A stretch of DNA of 64,000 bases from Legionellaceae bacterium UBA6148 (GCA_002423125.1 DIUW01000045.1:1-64000), one strand, 5' to 3'; counted from the first letter of the stretch, positions 25,660 through 35,148 are shown. The notes: a model not told the origin generated them from the sequence alone. Made by a program: numbers and translations.

Positions 25660-26141
25660 TAACCCACTATTTTTTGAACCTTCATCCAATCAGCAAACGC
25701 TTTTTTCTTTTTAATTGGGTTGTTTAATAAATCCGTCGGGTGATCCCCTGAAATAATGGGAATACTATGGCTGCATTGCGTTATAAAAGATCCCAGCAGC
25801 AACATTAGTTTGGGCTTTAAACAAGAAATTTGTTCCATGAGCAATGCATCACGAGTCTGAAATTCTTCCTCTGTTTTAGCGGCAACACCATACAGAATAG
25901 CCGTATTTTCTGCAGATAGACCAATGCTGTAGAGCATTTGGGTTAATAGGCGCCCTACTTTCCCGGAGAGCCATTGTTTGGCGACATCAGGCTCAACGTC
26001 TTCAAGCACAATCATCATCGAAATGGGAGTATGCCGTGGAGCAATAACATTGAGTAATGGATGCGATTTGGGTAAGTCACGAGAGACCCAGAGGTCAACC
26101 CCCATTGTTTGTAAGTAATAAGAATGGGAAGATGAGATCAT
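25659..26141 (-). CDS. Degenerate uracil-DNA glycosylase-superfamily protein
   Basis: A 160-residue protein that I align by eye to family 4/5 uracil-DNA glycosylases. The strand MMIVLEDVEP takes the place of the catalytic GEAPG motif, GRLLTQMLYSIGL matches the AG-LL-ML-IGL helix, LKPKLMLLLGS matches the L-P-x-hydrophobic-ALG strand, and GDHPTDLLNNPIKKKKAF matches the HPS-LL-P-K segment. The catalytic motif and the four iron-sulfur cysteines are missing, so glycosylase activity is doubtful. It overlaps pyrF by 4 bp and the pseudopilin gene by 1-3 bp, within a tightly coupled operon. Confidence 0.55.
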   Translation of the reverse strand: MISSSHSYYLQTMGVDLWVSRDLPKSHPLLNVIAPRHTPISMMIVLEDVEPDVAKQWLSGKVGRLLTQMLYSIGLSAENTAILYGVAAKTEEEFQTRDALLMEQISCLKPKLMLLLGSFITQCSHSIPIISGDHPTDLLNNPIKKKKAFADWMKVQKIVG

Positions 26142-26824
26142 AATGAACTTAATAAACGGGTAACGACTTGCTTTGGATGATCTGCGCGCGTTATAGGTCG
26201 TCCGACAACCAGGAAATCACTACCGGCTTTTATCGCCAATTCAGGAGTAATAATACGTGATTGATCATCAGCGGCATGAGTTGCTAAGCGAATCCCTGGC
26301 GTCACCGCTAAAAAACGAGCACCACAATGGTGTTTGATCATAGACGCCTCATGGGCTGAACAGACCACCCCATCAAGATCTGCCTCTTGAGCCATTTGAG
26401 CCAAATGCAGTACATGCGTATCCAGAGAAGCATGTACACCAACGGACGCTAGCTCTGTGACATCCATGCTGGTTAAAACAGTAACCGCGATTAACAGTGG
26501 CCGAGTTGCACAATCATCCAGTGCCTTTTTTGCGGCCTTCATCATCTCCAATCCACCTGACGCATGAACATTCATCATCCATACACCCAGTGATGCGGCC
26601 ACATGACAGGCACGAGCCACCGTGTTAGGGATGTCATGAAATTTTAAATCGAGGAAAACTTTAAATTGTCGACGAACGAGTTCACGAACAAAATCGGCAC
26701 CTAATAAAGTAAACAGCTCGCTACCAACCTTAAGAGCACAATGATTAGGATCCAATTGTGAAACCAATGACAGTGCCGCTTCACGGTTGTCATAATCCAA
26801 TGCCACAATCAATTTAGGTTGCAT
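26138..26824 (-). CDS. pyrF: Orotidine 5'-phosphate decarboxylase
   Basis: Last step of de novo UMP synthesis. From the start at 26824 it is 228 residues beginning MQPKLIVALDYD, with GGGAG eight bases upstream; a longer in-frame reading into lapB is rejected. The catalytic D-x-K-x-x-D-I motif is DLKFHDIPNTV, KVGSELF is the phosphate/substrate strand, and VTPGIR and VVGRPITRA complete the barrel. It starts 2 bp after the lapB stop, an order (lapA-lapB-pyrF) conserved from E. coli onward. Confidence 0.96.
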   Translation of the reverse strand: MQPKLIVALDYDNREAALSLVSQLDPNHCALKVGSELFTLLGADFVRELVRRQFKVFLDLKFHDIPNTVARACHVAASLGVWMMNVHASGGLEMMKAAKKALDDCATRPLLIAVTVLTSMDVTELASVGVHASLDTHVLHLAQMAQEADLDGVVCSAHEASMIKHHCGARFLAVTPGIRLATHAADDQSRIITPELAIKAGSDFLVVGRPITRADHPKQVVTRLLSSL

Positions 26825-26826
26825 TA

Positions 26827-27999
26827 TCAATCTCCCTCTAGACCATGAATCGGCTTCATTTTCCCCCAATGTTTACAGCTTGGGCAAAACCAATGTAATA
26901 ATTTGCCACTATAACCACAATGGCCACAACGATAGACGGGTTTATTATTCAAAAATTTACTCGTAATATCATAGAGCATTTGCAATTTAGCGCGCACCTT
27001 ACCTTGAGCTGATTCCAAATGCCAATAAATCAAACTATTCAGACCGCGTATTGAAGGGTGTTGGCTTAATTGAGCGGAAACAAAATCAATTGCAACATCG
27101 ATATTTTTTTCTTGCCGTAAATAATCACCGATCACAAAAATGACCGAGGCTCGAGGATGTTCGAGCAAGGTTTGATCTAAATAATCAATACACTCTTCCA
27201 TGATGTCCAACTCATGATGACAGGCCACCAACGGTTCAACAATTTCGGTTAAAAACTCAGCATCTTGCTCAGGGACTCGTTTTAATTCTCGAATCGCTTG
27301 TTTGTATCGACCATTTCTCATTTCAAAATTAGCGGACATAAGACTCGCGCGAACAGAGCTTCGATCAATGGCCTGCGCCTGCTTGATTGCCTGATGCGCT
27401 TTATCATAAGTATTATGCTTTAAAAACTCATTTGCTATCTCACAATAATAATGTGCCGCTTGTGAGTTCATGCTGGTGCCGGTTGAGTGTTCAATTTTTT
27501 TCAATACATCAAGGGCACTTTCCCATGCCTTTTCTTGTTGATAAATGGCCAACAATCCACGCAAGCTAGCAACCTCAGTAGGCCCACCAATATCCACCAC
27601 CTCAAGGAAAATACGCTCAGCACGGTCAAATACGCCGGCACTCATGTAATCCTGCGCTAATGCCATCAGGGCTTCTTTTCGTTGTAATAAACTCAGTTGG
27701 GGTCTAGCAATTAAATTTTGATGGATTCTAATGGCTCTATCGACTTCACCGCGCCGGCGAAATAAACTCCCCAGGGCAAGATGAGTTTCTGCAGTATCGG
27801 TGTCTACTTCTAATAGCTTAATAAAGACATCAACCGCTTTATCGGGTTGCTCATTTAATAAGTAATTTAAGCCAACCATATATTCTCTGGAAAAAGAATG
27901 GCCAACCTGGTCGTCTTGTTTCGAATTATTTCGACGAGCAACCCACCATCCGGACCAAGCAGCAGCAGGTAATAGCAATGGCCAAAAATTGATCATCAA
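26827..27999 (-). CDS. lapB: LPS assembly/regulation protein LapB (YciM)
   Basis: An inner-membrane-anchored cytoplasmic TPR protein that controls LpxC turnover through FtsH and links to LPS export. The N-terminal helix (FWPLLLPAAAWSGWWVA) is the anchor. About eight TPR units follow, including NYLLNEQPDKAVDVF and LGSLFRRRGEVDRAI. The C-terminal rubredoxin-like zinc knuckle is intact: CGHCGYSG and CPSCKHWG. At 390 residues the length is typical. It overlaps lapA by 4 bp. Confidence 0.95.
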   Translation of the reverse strand: MMINFWPLLLPAAAWSGWWVARRNNSKQDDQVGHSFSREYMVGLNYLLNEQPDKAVDVFIKLLEVDTDTAETHLALGSLFRRRGEVDRAIRIHQNLIARPQLSLLQRKEALMALAQDYMSAGVFDRAERIFLEVVDIGGPTEVASLRGLLAIYQQEKAWESALDVLKKIEHSTGTSMNSQAAHYYCEIANEFLKHNTYDKAHQAIKQAQAIDRSSVRASLMSANFEMRNGRYKQAIRELKRVPEQDAEFLTEIVEPLVACHHELDIMEECIDYLDQTLLEHPRASVIFVIGDYLRQEKNIDVAIDFVSAQLSQHPSIRGLNSLIYWHLESAQGKVRAKLQMLYDITSKFLNNKPVYRCGHCGYSGKLLHWFCPSCKHWGKMKPIHGLEGD

Positions 28000-28304
28000 T
28001 TGTCTCCGAACCCAGCGTAATTATCTGTAACCGGCATTGTGCGCAAATTTTTAATTTCTCTCTGAGTCAGCTTCAATTGATTTTTTAATCGCCGATGCTC
28101 TGATTTCAACCGACAGTATCTAAAAATAAAGATAAAAAATCCAGCAATCATTCCTACGCCAAAGGTTAACATCATTAAAATAGACACCGGCATAGAAAGC
28201 GTTGCAAAATAAAAATGAACCGTAACAGACGACGCGTTCAGTGCTGCAAAACTGACTCCGGCCAAAATGAGTACTAAATAAAAAAGTGTCATGACAATTC
28301 GCAT
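27996..28304 (-). CDS. lapA: LPS assembly protein A (LapA, DUF1049)
   Basis: Small inner-membrane protein of 102 residues with two membrane helices (about 4-22 and 40-62) and a basic cytoplasmic coil (RYCRLKSEHRRLKNQLK). It works with LapB in LPS homeostasis. The ASSVTVHFYFATLSMPVSILMM region is characteristic of the DUF1049 family. It is coupled to lapB by ATGA and follows the rpsA terminator. An ihfB gene, often found between rpsA and lapA, is absent. Confidence 0.92.
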   Translation of the reverse strand: MRIVMTLFYLVLILAGVSFAALNASSVTVHFYFATLSMPVSILMMLTFGVGMIAGFFIFIFRYCRLKSEHRRLKNQLKLTQREIKNLRTMPVTDNYAGFGDN

Positions 28305-28320
28305 GTACTAAATCCTTATA

Positions 28321-28352
28321 AAAAAAAAGCGTAGTCAATAAACTACGCTTTT
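28321..28352 (-). terminator. Intrinsic terminator of rpsA
   Basis: An 11-bp perfect stem AAAAGCGTAGT (28325-28335) / ACTACGCTTTT (28342-28352) with a 6-nt loop. On the minus strand it is followed by a run of eight T, giving a textbook rho-independent terminator 21 bp after rpsA. It separates rpsA from lapA. Confidence 0.85.
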
Positions 28353-28373
28353 AATGAAGATATGATGCTTTCC

Positions 28374-30059
28374 TTACTGATCATTATCTTTGTTGGCCAT
28401 TTTTTCTTTCAAAAGATCCCCTAGCGTATTTGTCATTGTTGACTCTCCCGCTCTTGAATATTTTTTAATAGCCTCAGCTTCTTCATGTGCATCTTTTGCT
28501 TTTACTGAAAGAGATACCGATCGATTTTTTCTATCAACGTTCATGATCTTCGCTTCTAGAACATCACCTTCTTTAACGATCGTTGTCGCATCATCCACTT
28601 TATCAGTCGACAAATCAGCCACACGAATAACACCAGGAACATCTTGAGCAAGCTGTACAGTGACTAATTTAGCTTCAACCGCTGTAACCGTCGCCTTGAC
28701 GATAGTCCCTTTAGGATTTGCATCCACATACGTTGTGAATTCATCCCCTTCAAGTTGTTTCAAGCTCAATGAAATGCGTTCACGTTCAGCGTCAATCGCA
28801 AGAATAACCGCTTCTAATTCTTGGCCTTTCTTGAATTGTTTTACCGCTTCTTCGCCAGGAACATTCCAGGAAATATCAGACAAGTGAACCAAGCCATCGA
28901 TGTCACCATCAAGACCAATGAACACACCAAAGTCGGTGATCGATCGAATCTTACCGGTTACTTTTTCGCCCTTATTATGTTTTGCTGCGAAATTATGCCA
29001 TGGATTACCAACGCATTGTTTCATGCCGAGTGAAATACGGCGACGATCCGCATCTATTTCAAGAACCATCACATCAACTGCTTCGCCCATTGAAACGATT
29101 TTGCTAGGATGAACATTTTTATTCGTCCAATCCATTTCTGACATATGAACAAGGCCTTCAACACCCTCTTCAATTTCAACAAAACAGCCATAGTCAGTAA
29201 TGTTCGTCACATGACCACTTAATCGTTTACCAACAGGATAACGTTGAACCAAATCAACCCAAGGATCGTTACCGAGTTGCTTCATACCCAGTGATACGCG
29301 ATTACGCTCGCTATCGAAACTTAATACTTTAACTTTGATTTCTTGACCAACAGACAACAATTCGCTTGGATGCTTGACACGTTTCCAAGAAATATCGGTG
29401 ATGTGAAGCAATCCATCAATACCGCCTAGGTCGATAAACGCACCATAATCAGTCAGATTTTTCACGATACCTTGTAGTTCTTGACCATCATGCAATGAAT
29501 CCAACAATGCTTGTCTGTCTGCACTACTTTCTTCTTCAACCACAGCGCGACGTGAAACGACAATATTATTGCGCTTGAGGTCCATTTTAATCACTTTAAA
29601 TTCAAGCTCTTTGCCTTCCAAGTAAGAAGGATCGCGAACAGGCCGTACGTCGACTAATGAACCTGGTAAGAATGCTCGAATCGTACCAATTTCAACAGTA
29701 AACCCGCCTTTCACTTTGCCAGAAATTAATCCGACGACGGTCTCGTTGTTTTCATGTGATCGAGACAGGCTGCGCCATGCTTCTTGACGCTTCGCTTTTT
29801 CTCTAGACAATAATGTTTCACCATGGCCATCTTCAACAGAATCCAAGGCCACTTCAACCATATCGCCTACATTAATTTCTAATTCGCCATTTTTGTCATG
29901 AAATTCTTCGACAGCTACAATGCCTTCTGACTTTAGCCCTGCATTCAGAGTGACGTAATCATCATCGATGCCAATAACTTTGGCGAATATAATTGCGCCC
30001 GGATAAAATTGGGTGCCGGCTATGCTTGCTTCGAATAGTTCTTTGAAACTTTCAGACAT
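28374..30059 (-). CDS. rpsA: 30S ribosomal protein bS1
   Basis: Binds mRNA on the 30S subunit to help initiation. The 561-residue protein contains six S1 (OB-fold) domains. Recognisable repeats are IVKNLTDYGAFIDLGGIDGLLHITDISW, VTNITDYGCFVEIEEG and IRSITDFGVFIGLDGDIDGL (given here as family landmarks in part). The full six-domain length matches the gammaproteobacterial type. The leader region upstream contains a 162-bp palindrome. It is downstream of cmk, as in E. coli. Confidence 0.97.
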   Translation of the reverse strand: MSESFKELFEASIAGTQFYPGAIIFAKVIGIDDDYVTLNAGLKSEGIVAVEEFHDKNGELEINVGDMVEVALDSVEDGHGETLLSREKAKRQEAWRSLSRSHENNETVVGLISGKVKGGFTVEIGTIRAFLPGSLVDVRPVRDPSYLEGKELEFKVIKMDLKRNNIVVSRRAVVEEESSADRQALLDSLHDGQELQGIVKNLTDYGAFIDLGGIDGLLHITDISWKRVKHPSELLSVGQEIKVKVLSFDSERNRVSLGMKQLGNDPWVDLVQRYPVGKRLSGHVTNITDYGCFVEIEEGVEGLVHMSEMDWTNKNVHPSKIVSMGEAVDVMVLEIDADRRRISLGMKQCVGNPWHNFAAKHNKGEKVTGKIRSITDFGVFIGLDGDIDGLVHLSDISWNVPGEEAVKQFKKGQELEAVILAIDAERERISLSLKQLEGDEFTTYVDANPKGTIVKATVTAVEAKLVTVQLAQDVPGVIRVADLSTDKVDDATTIVKEGDVLEAKIMNVDRKNRSVSLSVKAKDAHEEAEAIKKYSRAGESTMTNTLGDLLKEKMANKDNDQ

Positions 30060-30132
30060 GTTATAAACTCTGGTTAGTCAATATTTGAAAAGTGAATGAT
30101 TCACTTTCCCCCCACCGCGTACGATCGGATAT

Positions 30133-30294
30133 TATACTGCGCGCGCACAAAATGAAGTTTTTGTCTTGCTCTTTTTCGCGTGGTGCACTTTTTAAAACTC
30201 GAACGTAGAATAACTATGTCCTTCGTTTTAAAAAGCGCACCACACAAAAAATAACGGCGCCAAAAAACTTCATTTTGTGCCCGCGCGCAGTATA
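30133..30294. repeat. 162-bp imperfect palindrome spanning the cmk end and rpsA leader
   Basis: Both ends read TATACTGCGCGC inward. The arms stay alignable for about 75 bp each, roughly 80% by eye, sharing GCACAAAATGAAGTTTTT and GTGGTGC-CTTTTTAAAAC, around a centre near 30213. The last cmk codons (ILRAGTK and stop) lie inside the right arm. In the minus direction the right end offers TATACT plus a GC-rich discriminator, so it could be an rpsA promoter followed by a long structured leader. Alternatively it is an inserted miniature element. No clear target duplication was seen. Confidence 0.7.
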
Positions 30295-30977
30295 GATTTC
30301 ATCACGAGATCGAACACTTGTTCAGACACTTGATCGATAGACAAATGCGTTGTATCCACTTGTATAGCATTTTCAGCTGGCTTTAACGGCGAGTGCGTGC
30401 GTTTACTATCTCGCGCATCACGCTCTGCCAACTGAATAGTGACCTGGGCGAGATTATCATCATTTTGCTTATTTTTCAACTGTAGAAAACGACGGTTAGC
30501 CCTTTCCTCTACTGATGCGTATAAAAATAATTTTAAATCTGCCGCGGGAAACACAATGGTGCCCATATCTCGCCCATCGGTGACTAACCCTGGGGACACG
30601 GCAAATGCACGTTGCCGATCAAGTAAGGCGGTGCGAACGTCAGGAATCACCGCAATTTTAGAGGCATTCTGACCACACACTTCGGTACGAATAAATTCAC
30701 TGATATCCTGATCATCTAAATAAGTTCGACTAGTGCAATGCTCGTCAATTTCGAACGACAAGTTTAAATGAAGCGCCATGGTCACTAATGCATGGACATC
30801 ACTAAAATCCGTTTGATTCTCAACAGCAACCCAAGCCAATACTCGATATAGAGCACCACTATCGAGGTAATGCCATCCCAAATGACGAGCAAGCCGATGG
30901 CTAATCGTCCCTTTTCCAGTTCCACTTGGGCCATCAATGGTAATCACGGGGACATGAGATTGATTGGTGGTTTTCAT
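30270..30977 (-). CDS. cmk: Cytidylate kinase
   Basis: Phosphorylates CMP and dCMP with ATP. The P-loop is GPSGTGKGTISHRLA near residue 15. The family elements YLDSGALYR, VTDGRDMGTIVFP (CMP-binding region) and RANRRFLQL, with ERDARDSKRTHSPLKPA (lid), are all present. At 235 residues the length is normal. The C-terminal residues ILRAGTK are encoded within the palindromic repeat at 30133-30294. cmk-rpsA is the conserved order. Upstream, where aroA would be expected, an oppositely oriented accessory block begins. Confidence 0.95.
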   Translation of the reverse strand: MKTTNQSHVPVITIDGPSGTGKGTISHRLARHLGWHYLDSGALYRVLAWVAVENQTDFSDVHALVTMALHLNLSFEIDEHCTSRTYLDDQDISEFIRTEVCGQNASKIAVIPDVRTALLDRQRAFAVSPGLVTDGRDMGTIVFPAADLKLFLYASVEERANRRFLQLKNKQNDDNLAQVTIQLAERDARDSKRTHSPLKPAENAIQVDTTHLSIDQVSEQVFDLVMKSILRAGTK

Positions 30978-31074
30978 AAAAAAAATTCCATTGTTTTTAA
31001 TTGCGCGCAGTGTAACATGCCTATAGGAAATAAATAATATTTCTAATGTTCATTACTGTCGGACAATCAATGCA

Positions 31075-32589
31075 ATGCCAATAAAAAACATATGGTTTAG
31101 TTCACAAGCAATTGTCGTCTATGCGGTCAGTTTATTAGCGCTTGCTGAGATCGTTGATTTGACCATTGTTGGCGTTGCAATTCCACAAATTATGGGCGCA
31201 TTGGGCGCTGATCTAGACAGTATCGCCCTAGTCACCACAAGCTACATTGTCGCAGCGACCGGTTTTATCCCTCTCTCAGGAATTGTCATTCGAAAATATG
31301 GTATAAGGCGCGTCGCTTTAATCTCTGCTTTTATTTTCACCCTGGCCTCGATTCTTTGCGGCATGGCGACATCCTTAATTGAAATGATTATTTTCCGAAT
31401 ATTACAAGGCATGGGGGGCGCATTTCTGCCCTCGGTTGCCCAGTCCTATATTGCCCAAACGTATACTGGTGAAGCGCGACAGAAAATGATGTCACTCTTT
31501 GGGTTGATTGTCGTCATGGGGCCGGTGCTCGGACCTCTGCTCGGCGGGGCTCTTTGTGAAAATATGAGTTGGCGATGGATATTTTACGTGAATGTTCCCA
31601 TTTGTACGGCTGGATTTCTTTTAGCATTTTTCTATATGGAAAAAGATAAGACCGAACACATCAAAATCGATCACGTGAGTTTTGTATTGATGATGCTTGG
31701 GCTTGGCTGTTTAGAGTATTTTATTGATCAGGGCAACCGTCACAATTGGTTAGAATCCATCCAGATGATGGTTGTTTTATGTGTCGCCCTTCTCTCACTT
31801 GCCTTTTTTATTTGGCGAGGTCTACTAGGTAAATCAGTCGCCAATTTAAGCTTGTTTAGAAACCGCAATTTTGTCATCAGTTGCGGTCTAATGTTCTTAT
31901 TTATGATGCTGGTTACGGGTTCCCTTGCCTACTTCCCAACGATGTTACAGCAGGTCTATCACTATCCAGTTGATACTGCTGGCTATATTACTGCACCGCG
32001 TGGAATAGCCGCCATTATTGCAACCCCCTTGATTCCAAGAATTTCAAAGCGAATTGGCATGAAAATAACCATGGTTTTTGGTATATTCATGTTTGCAATG
32101 TCTTGCTTTGTACTGACAAGCTTCGGCCCTGAAGTTAGCCAGCATTACATTCTGTTTACGATGCTACTTCAAGGGTTTTCAATGATGGGATTTTTTGTGC
32201 CTATCATGCAAATTTGTTTTGTCGGGTTTAGTGAAACACAAAGCGCCGACGTATCAGGGCTTTTTAATTTCTTTAGAAATTTTGCTTGTTCGGTGGGTAA
32301 TTCGATTTGCGCAACCCTTGTTTCGCATCAACTACAAGTCACCTACCATGGAATGGGAGCCCACATTTCACCTTATGCCATTGGTTTTTCTTGGTGGCGG
32401 CAAAATTTAGCCAATGTATCAGAGCAGGTTCAAGTTGCCATTGCTCAAGGTCAGATGATGGCGCAAGGTTTATTGCTCAGTTACCTTGATTCGTATTATC
32501 TATTTGGCGTGTTATTGCTGCTCATTATATGGATCCCATTATTACTTAAACAACCGAAACTGGATGGACCCCAACATGCCCTTCATTAA
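31075..32589 (+). CDS. DHA2-family MFS drug transporter (EmrB-like, 14 TM)
   Basis: A 504-residue proton-driven exporter of the DHA2 (14-helix) major facilitator family, the inner-membrane pump of a tripartite system. Motif C-like PVLGPLLGG and antiporter signature GMGGAFLPS are present, with the first-loop motif A-type IRKYGIRRVAL and SWRWIFYVNVPI typical of EmrB/QacA. The membrane-fusion gene overlaps its end by 14 bp and the outer-membrane gene follows, so pump, adaptor and channel form one operon. The order pump-adaptor-channel differs from emrA-emrB. The ribosome binding site is weak. Confidence 0.9.
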   Translation: MPIKNIWFSSQAIVVYAVSLLALAEIVDLTIVGVAIPQIMGALGADLDSIALVTTSYIVAATGFIPLSGIVIRKYGIRRVALISAFIFTLASILCGMATSLIEMIIFRILQGMGGAFLPSVAQSYIAQTYTGEARQKMMSLFGLIVVMGPVLGPLLGGALCENMSWRWIFYVNVPICTAGFLLAFFYMEKDKTEHIKIDHVSFVLMMLGLGCLEYFIDQGNRHNWLESIQMMVVLCVALLSLAFFIWRGLLGKSVANLSLFRNRNFVISCGLMFLFMMLVTGSLAYFPTMLQQVYHYPVDTAGYITAPRGIAAIIATPLIPRISKRIGMKITMVFGIFMFAMSCFVLTSFGPEVSQHYILFTMLLQGFSMMGFFVPIMQICFVGFSETQSADVSGLFNFFRNFACSVGNSICATLVSHQLQVTYHGMGAHISPYAIGFSWWRQNLANVSEQVQVAIAQGQMMAQGLLLSYLDSYYLFGVLLLLIIWIPLLLKQPKLDGPQHALH

Positions 32590-33610
32590 CCTAAAAAAAG
32601 CAGTTCAATCACGATTGCGTCATATGAATGCTCACAAAATTGATAAAAACTTCTTAATTGGGCTGGTCATAACACTCGCCGCAGCCATTACAATTTATAG
32701 TTATTATCTGTATCAAAAATACTTTCCAAGTACTGACAACGCCTATGTCAGTGCGAACCTGATTGATGTCGAAGCAAAGGTAGGCGGCTATATCGATCAT
32801 ATTGAAGTAACGGATAATCAGCGTGTCAACAAAGGCGATCTGCTCTTGACCATTGATCCGATCGACCTATCGCTTCAGCTCAAACAGGCTCAACAAAGCC
32901 TTTATTCTGCTCAAAAAGAAGCCGATTTTGCGAAACAGCACATTAATAGCGCGACCGCAAATAAAGAAAAGGCACAATCAGATTACGATTTTAGCCTCCA
33001 AATGGCGAATCGTCATGCCAACCTCTATCATTTAAAAGCTGGCTCACTGCAAAATATGCAAAAATATGCCAATCAAGCTGCCCAAGCAAAACAAGCCCTA
33101 CAAGCAGCGATTACATCCCTTGCGCAAGCAGCAACTCAATACAGTATTTCGCAAACAAAAATAAACGCGGCAAAAATTACCATTCACAACGCAAAGGTCA
33201 ACCAATCGTATACACGTCTTTATGCCCCTGTCGATGGTTATGTCACTCATCTGAATTTACAATCCGGCCAATTGATCATGGCGGGTCAGAAATTATTTGG
33301 ATTAGTGGATGATGCCCATTGGTGGGTCAATGTCAATCTTAAAGAAACCCAACTGGCCCGAATAAAACCCGGTCAAAAAGCAACCGTTCAGCTTGACATG
33401 TACCGCCATACCTATATTGGCAAAACTCAAAGCATCAGTTATGCCAGCGGGAACACGTTTTCACTATTACCCGCTGAAAATGCATCCGGAAACTGGGTTA
33501 AAGTCGCGCAATATTTTACGGTTCGAGTTCAGCTGAAAAATAACCCTCAATACCCGCTCCGAGTTGGCGCTAGCGCAGAAGTAAAAATTAATACATTAGG
33601 TGGCAAATGA
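32576..33610 (+). CDS. HlyD/EmrA-type membrane fusion protein
   Basis: Periplasmic adaptor of 344 residues. I start at 32576 (MPFINLKKAVQ), which has GGATGGA upstream and overlaps the MFS gene by 14 bp. A single N-terminal membrane helix (LIGLVITLAAAITIYSYYL) is followed by STDNAYVSANLIDVEAKVGG, the biotinyl-lipoyl-like hairpin entry typical of EmrA. A long alpha-helical coiled-coil hairpin of Ala/Gln/Lys repeats (about 85-195) and YTRLYAPVDGYVTHLNLQSGQ complete the fold. The start of the channel gene overlaps its stop (ATGA). Confidence 0.92.
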   Translation: MPFINLKKAVQSRLRHMNAHKIDKNFLIGLVITLAAAITIYSYYLYQKYFPSTDNAYVSANLIDVEAKVGGYIDHIEVTDNQRVNKGDLLLTIDPIDLSLQLKQAQQSLYSAQKEADFAKQHINSATANKEKAQSDYDFSLQMANRHANLYHLKAGSLQNMQKYANQAAQAKQALQAAITSLAQAATQYSISQTKINAAKITIHNAKVNQSYTRLYAPVDGYVTHLNLQSGQLIMAGQKLFGLVDDAHWWVNVNLKETQLARIKPGQKATVQLDMYRHTYIGKTQSISYASGNTFSLLPAENASGNWVKVAQYFTVRVQLKNNPQYPLRVGASAEVKINTLGGK

Positions 33611-35070
33611 ATACGGACCGATGCCGCGCACTCCTATTAATCACTATTTCCATCGTGATATCGAGTTGCGAATCATTATCATCACACCCTCAAAAACCGG
33701 TGATTGACGTGCCGTCCCGATGGCATAGCCGTGATAAACACACAACCGTCCAACCTGTACAAGTCAATGCATTGGCCTGGTGGAAAAAATTCCATGATCC
33801 ACAATTAAACCAACTGATGACCGAAGCATTGTCGAATAATAACGACTTGAGTATGGCTAGCGGAAATATATTAGCCGCACAAGCGGCGTTGAGAAAAATT
33901 CAATTCAATTGGCTACCATCAATCGGATTAGGAGGCTCTGGTTTTGCTGGAAAATTTCCCAACAGAACGTTTACCGGCCCACAGCTCCCTTTTTCCCAAC
34001 TCCCGTTCAATCATTCGCCACGGATTGATGGATATTTTGCTGGATTTGTTCCCGAATACTCCCTGAATGTGCTCAAAAATATTAAACAAAGCAACGTTGC
34101 ACATTTAAATTTAGCCATGCAAACCGCTGAACAAAATGCGGTTCGCCTGGGGGTCATCAGCCAATTATCGGGAAGCTATTTTTCATTGCTTGGATTAAAA
34201 AAACAATTGGCATTACAAAAGCAAATGATTCACGATGCAACGGCATTAAGGAACCTAACACGCTTGCAATATCAGCAAGGATCCGTCTCAACCATTAATG
34301 TAGCAGCAATTGAACAATTGATCGCAACGCTTCGCAAGAAAAAACCCATTATCCAGCACGACATCACAAAAGTAGAAAACGCAATCAATGCATTAACGAA
34401 TAAAAATCCTGGTGCAATCATCACGCGCAATCATTTTGATCGTATACGCACTCAAGGTGTCATTCCGATCAACTTGCCTTCTGAAACCTTAAAAGCTCGA
34501 CCTGATGTGGCTATTGCTGAATATCAACTCGAGATCAGTCATGCCATGATAGGAGTCGCAACATCGGAATTATTCCCATCATTCAGTTTAACCGGACTCG
34601 GTGGTGCATCATCACTTGATTTAAGATCCGTACTAAATTGGGGCACAGGGCTTGGTGCGGGACTTGTTGTGGCCGAAATGCCACTGATCAGCATGGGCAT
34701 TTTTGCAAATATTGCTCAAGCAAAAGGAAAAAAATACACTGCTTATTACCATTACATCAAAACCGTTCGCAACGCGTTTGCCGAAGTGGACAACGCGCTC
34801 TCTCAACATGCAACGATCGATCAGTCTTACGATCAACAAGACATTGCTGTTCAAAAAGCAAAAGAACAATATCACATTGCTGAAAAGCAATATCAGCAAG
34901 GCGCCATTAGCTACTCCGATACACTCTCCGCCAAATTGAATTTGGATTATATGCAAGCCGGTTTAAATCAGGCAAAAATGCAACAGATGCGAAGTATTGT
35001 GAATTTGTATCAAGTATTTGGTGGCGGATCATTTGAACACTCTCCTAGCCCGGTGGCAACAACGCAGTAA
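33607..35070 (+). CDS. NodT/OprM-type outer membrane efflux lipoprotein
   Basis: A 487-residue TolC-family channel with a lipoprotein signal peptide (lipobox ISSC near residue 20) and two OEP repeats. Characteristic motifs are WWKKFHDPQLNQLMTEAL near the N-terminus, LPSETLKARPDVAIAEYQL after the central linker, and the helical EKQYQQGAISYSDTLSAK near the end. It is third in the MFS-adaptor-channel operon. Substrate is unknown. The next gene, 91 bp downstream on the same strand, encodes the giant kinase protein. Confidence 0.9.
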   Translation: MNTDRCRALLLITISIVISSCESLSSHPQKPVIDVPSRWHSRDKHTTVQPVQVNALAWWKKFHDPQLNQLMTEALSNNNDLSMASGNILAAQAALRKIQFNWLPSIGLGGSGFAGKFPNRTFTGPQLPFSQLPFNHSPRIDGYFAGFVPEYSLNVLKNIKQSNVAHLNLAMQTAEQNAVRLGVISQLSGSYFSLLGLKKQLALQKQMIHDATALRNLTRLQYQQGSVSTINVAAIEQLIATLRKKKPIIQHDITKVENAINALTNKNPGAIITRNHFDRIRTQGVIPINLPSETLKARPDVAIAEYQLEISHAMIGVATSELFPSFSLTGLGGASSLDLRSVLNWGTGLGAGLVVAEMPLISMGIFANIAQAKGKKYTAYYHYIKTVRNAFAEVDNALSQHATIDQSYDQQDIAVQKAKEQYHIAEKQYQQGAISYSDTLSAKLNLDYMQAGLNQAKMQQMRSIVNLYQVFGGGSFEHSPSPVATTQ

Positions 35071-35148
35071 CCCGGGACTCAAAACATTCGAAATAAAGGC
35101 CAAATAACGTTCCGTTATTATTGGTCTATAATTGATACTACAGGAAAC

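Noticed and set aside
31002..31015. Third copy of the TATACTGCGCGC repeat end upstream of cmk
   Set aside because: Only about 12 bases match (TACACTGCGCGC on the minus strand) with no arm continuing. It is more likely a -10 element with GC-rich discriminator, and no -35 was found.
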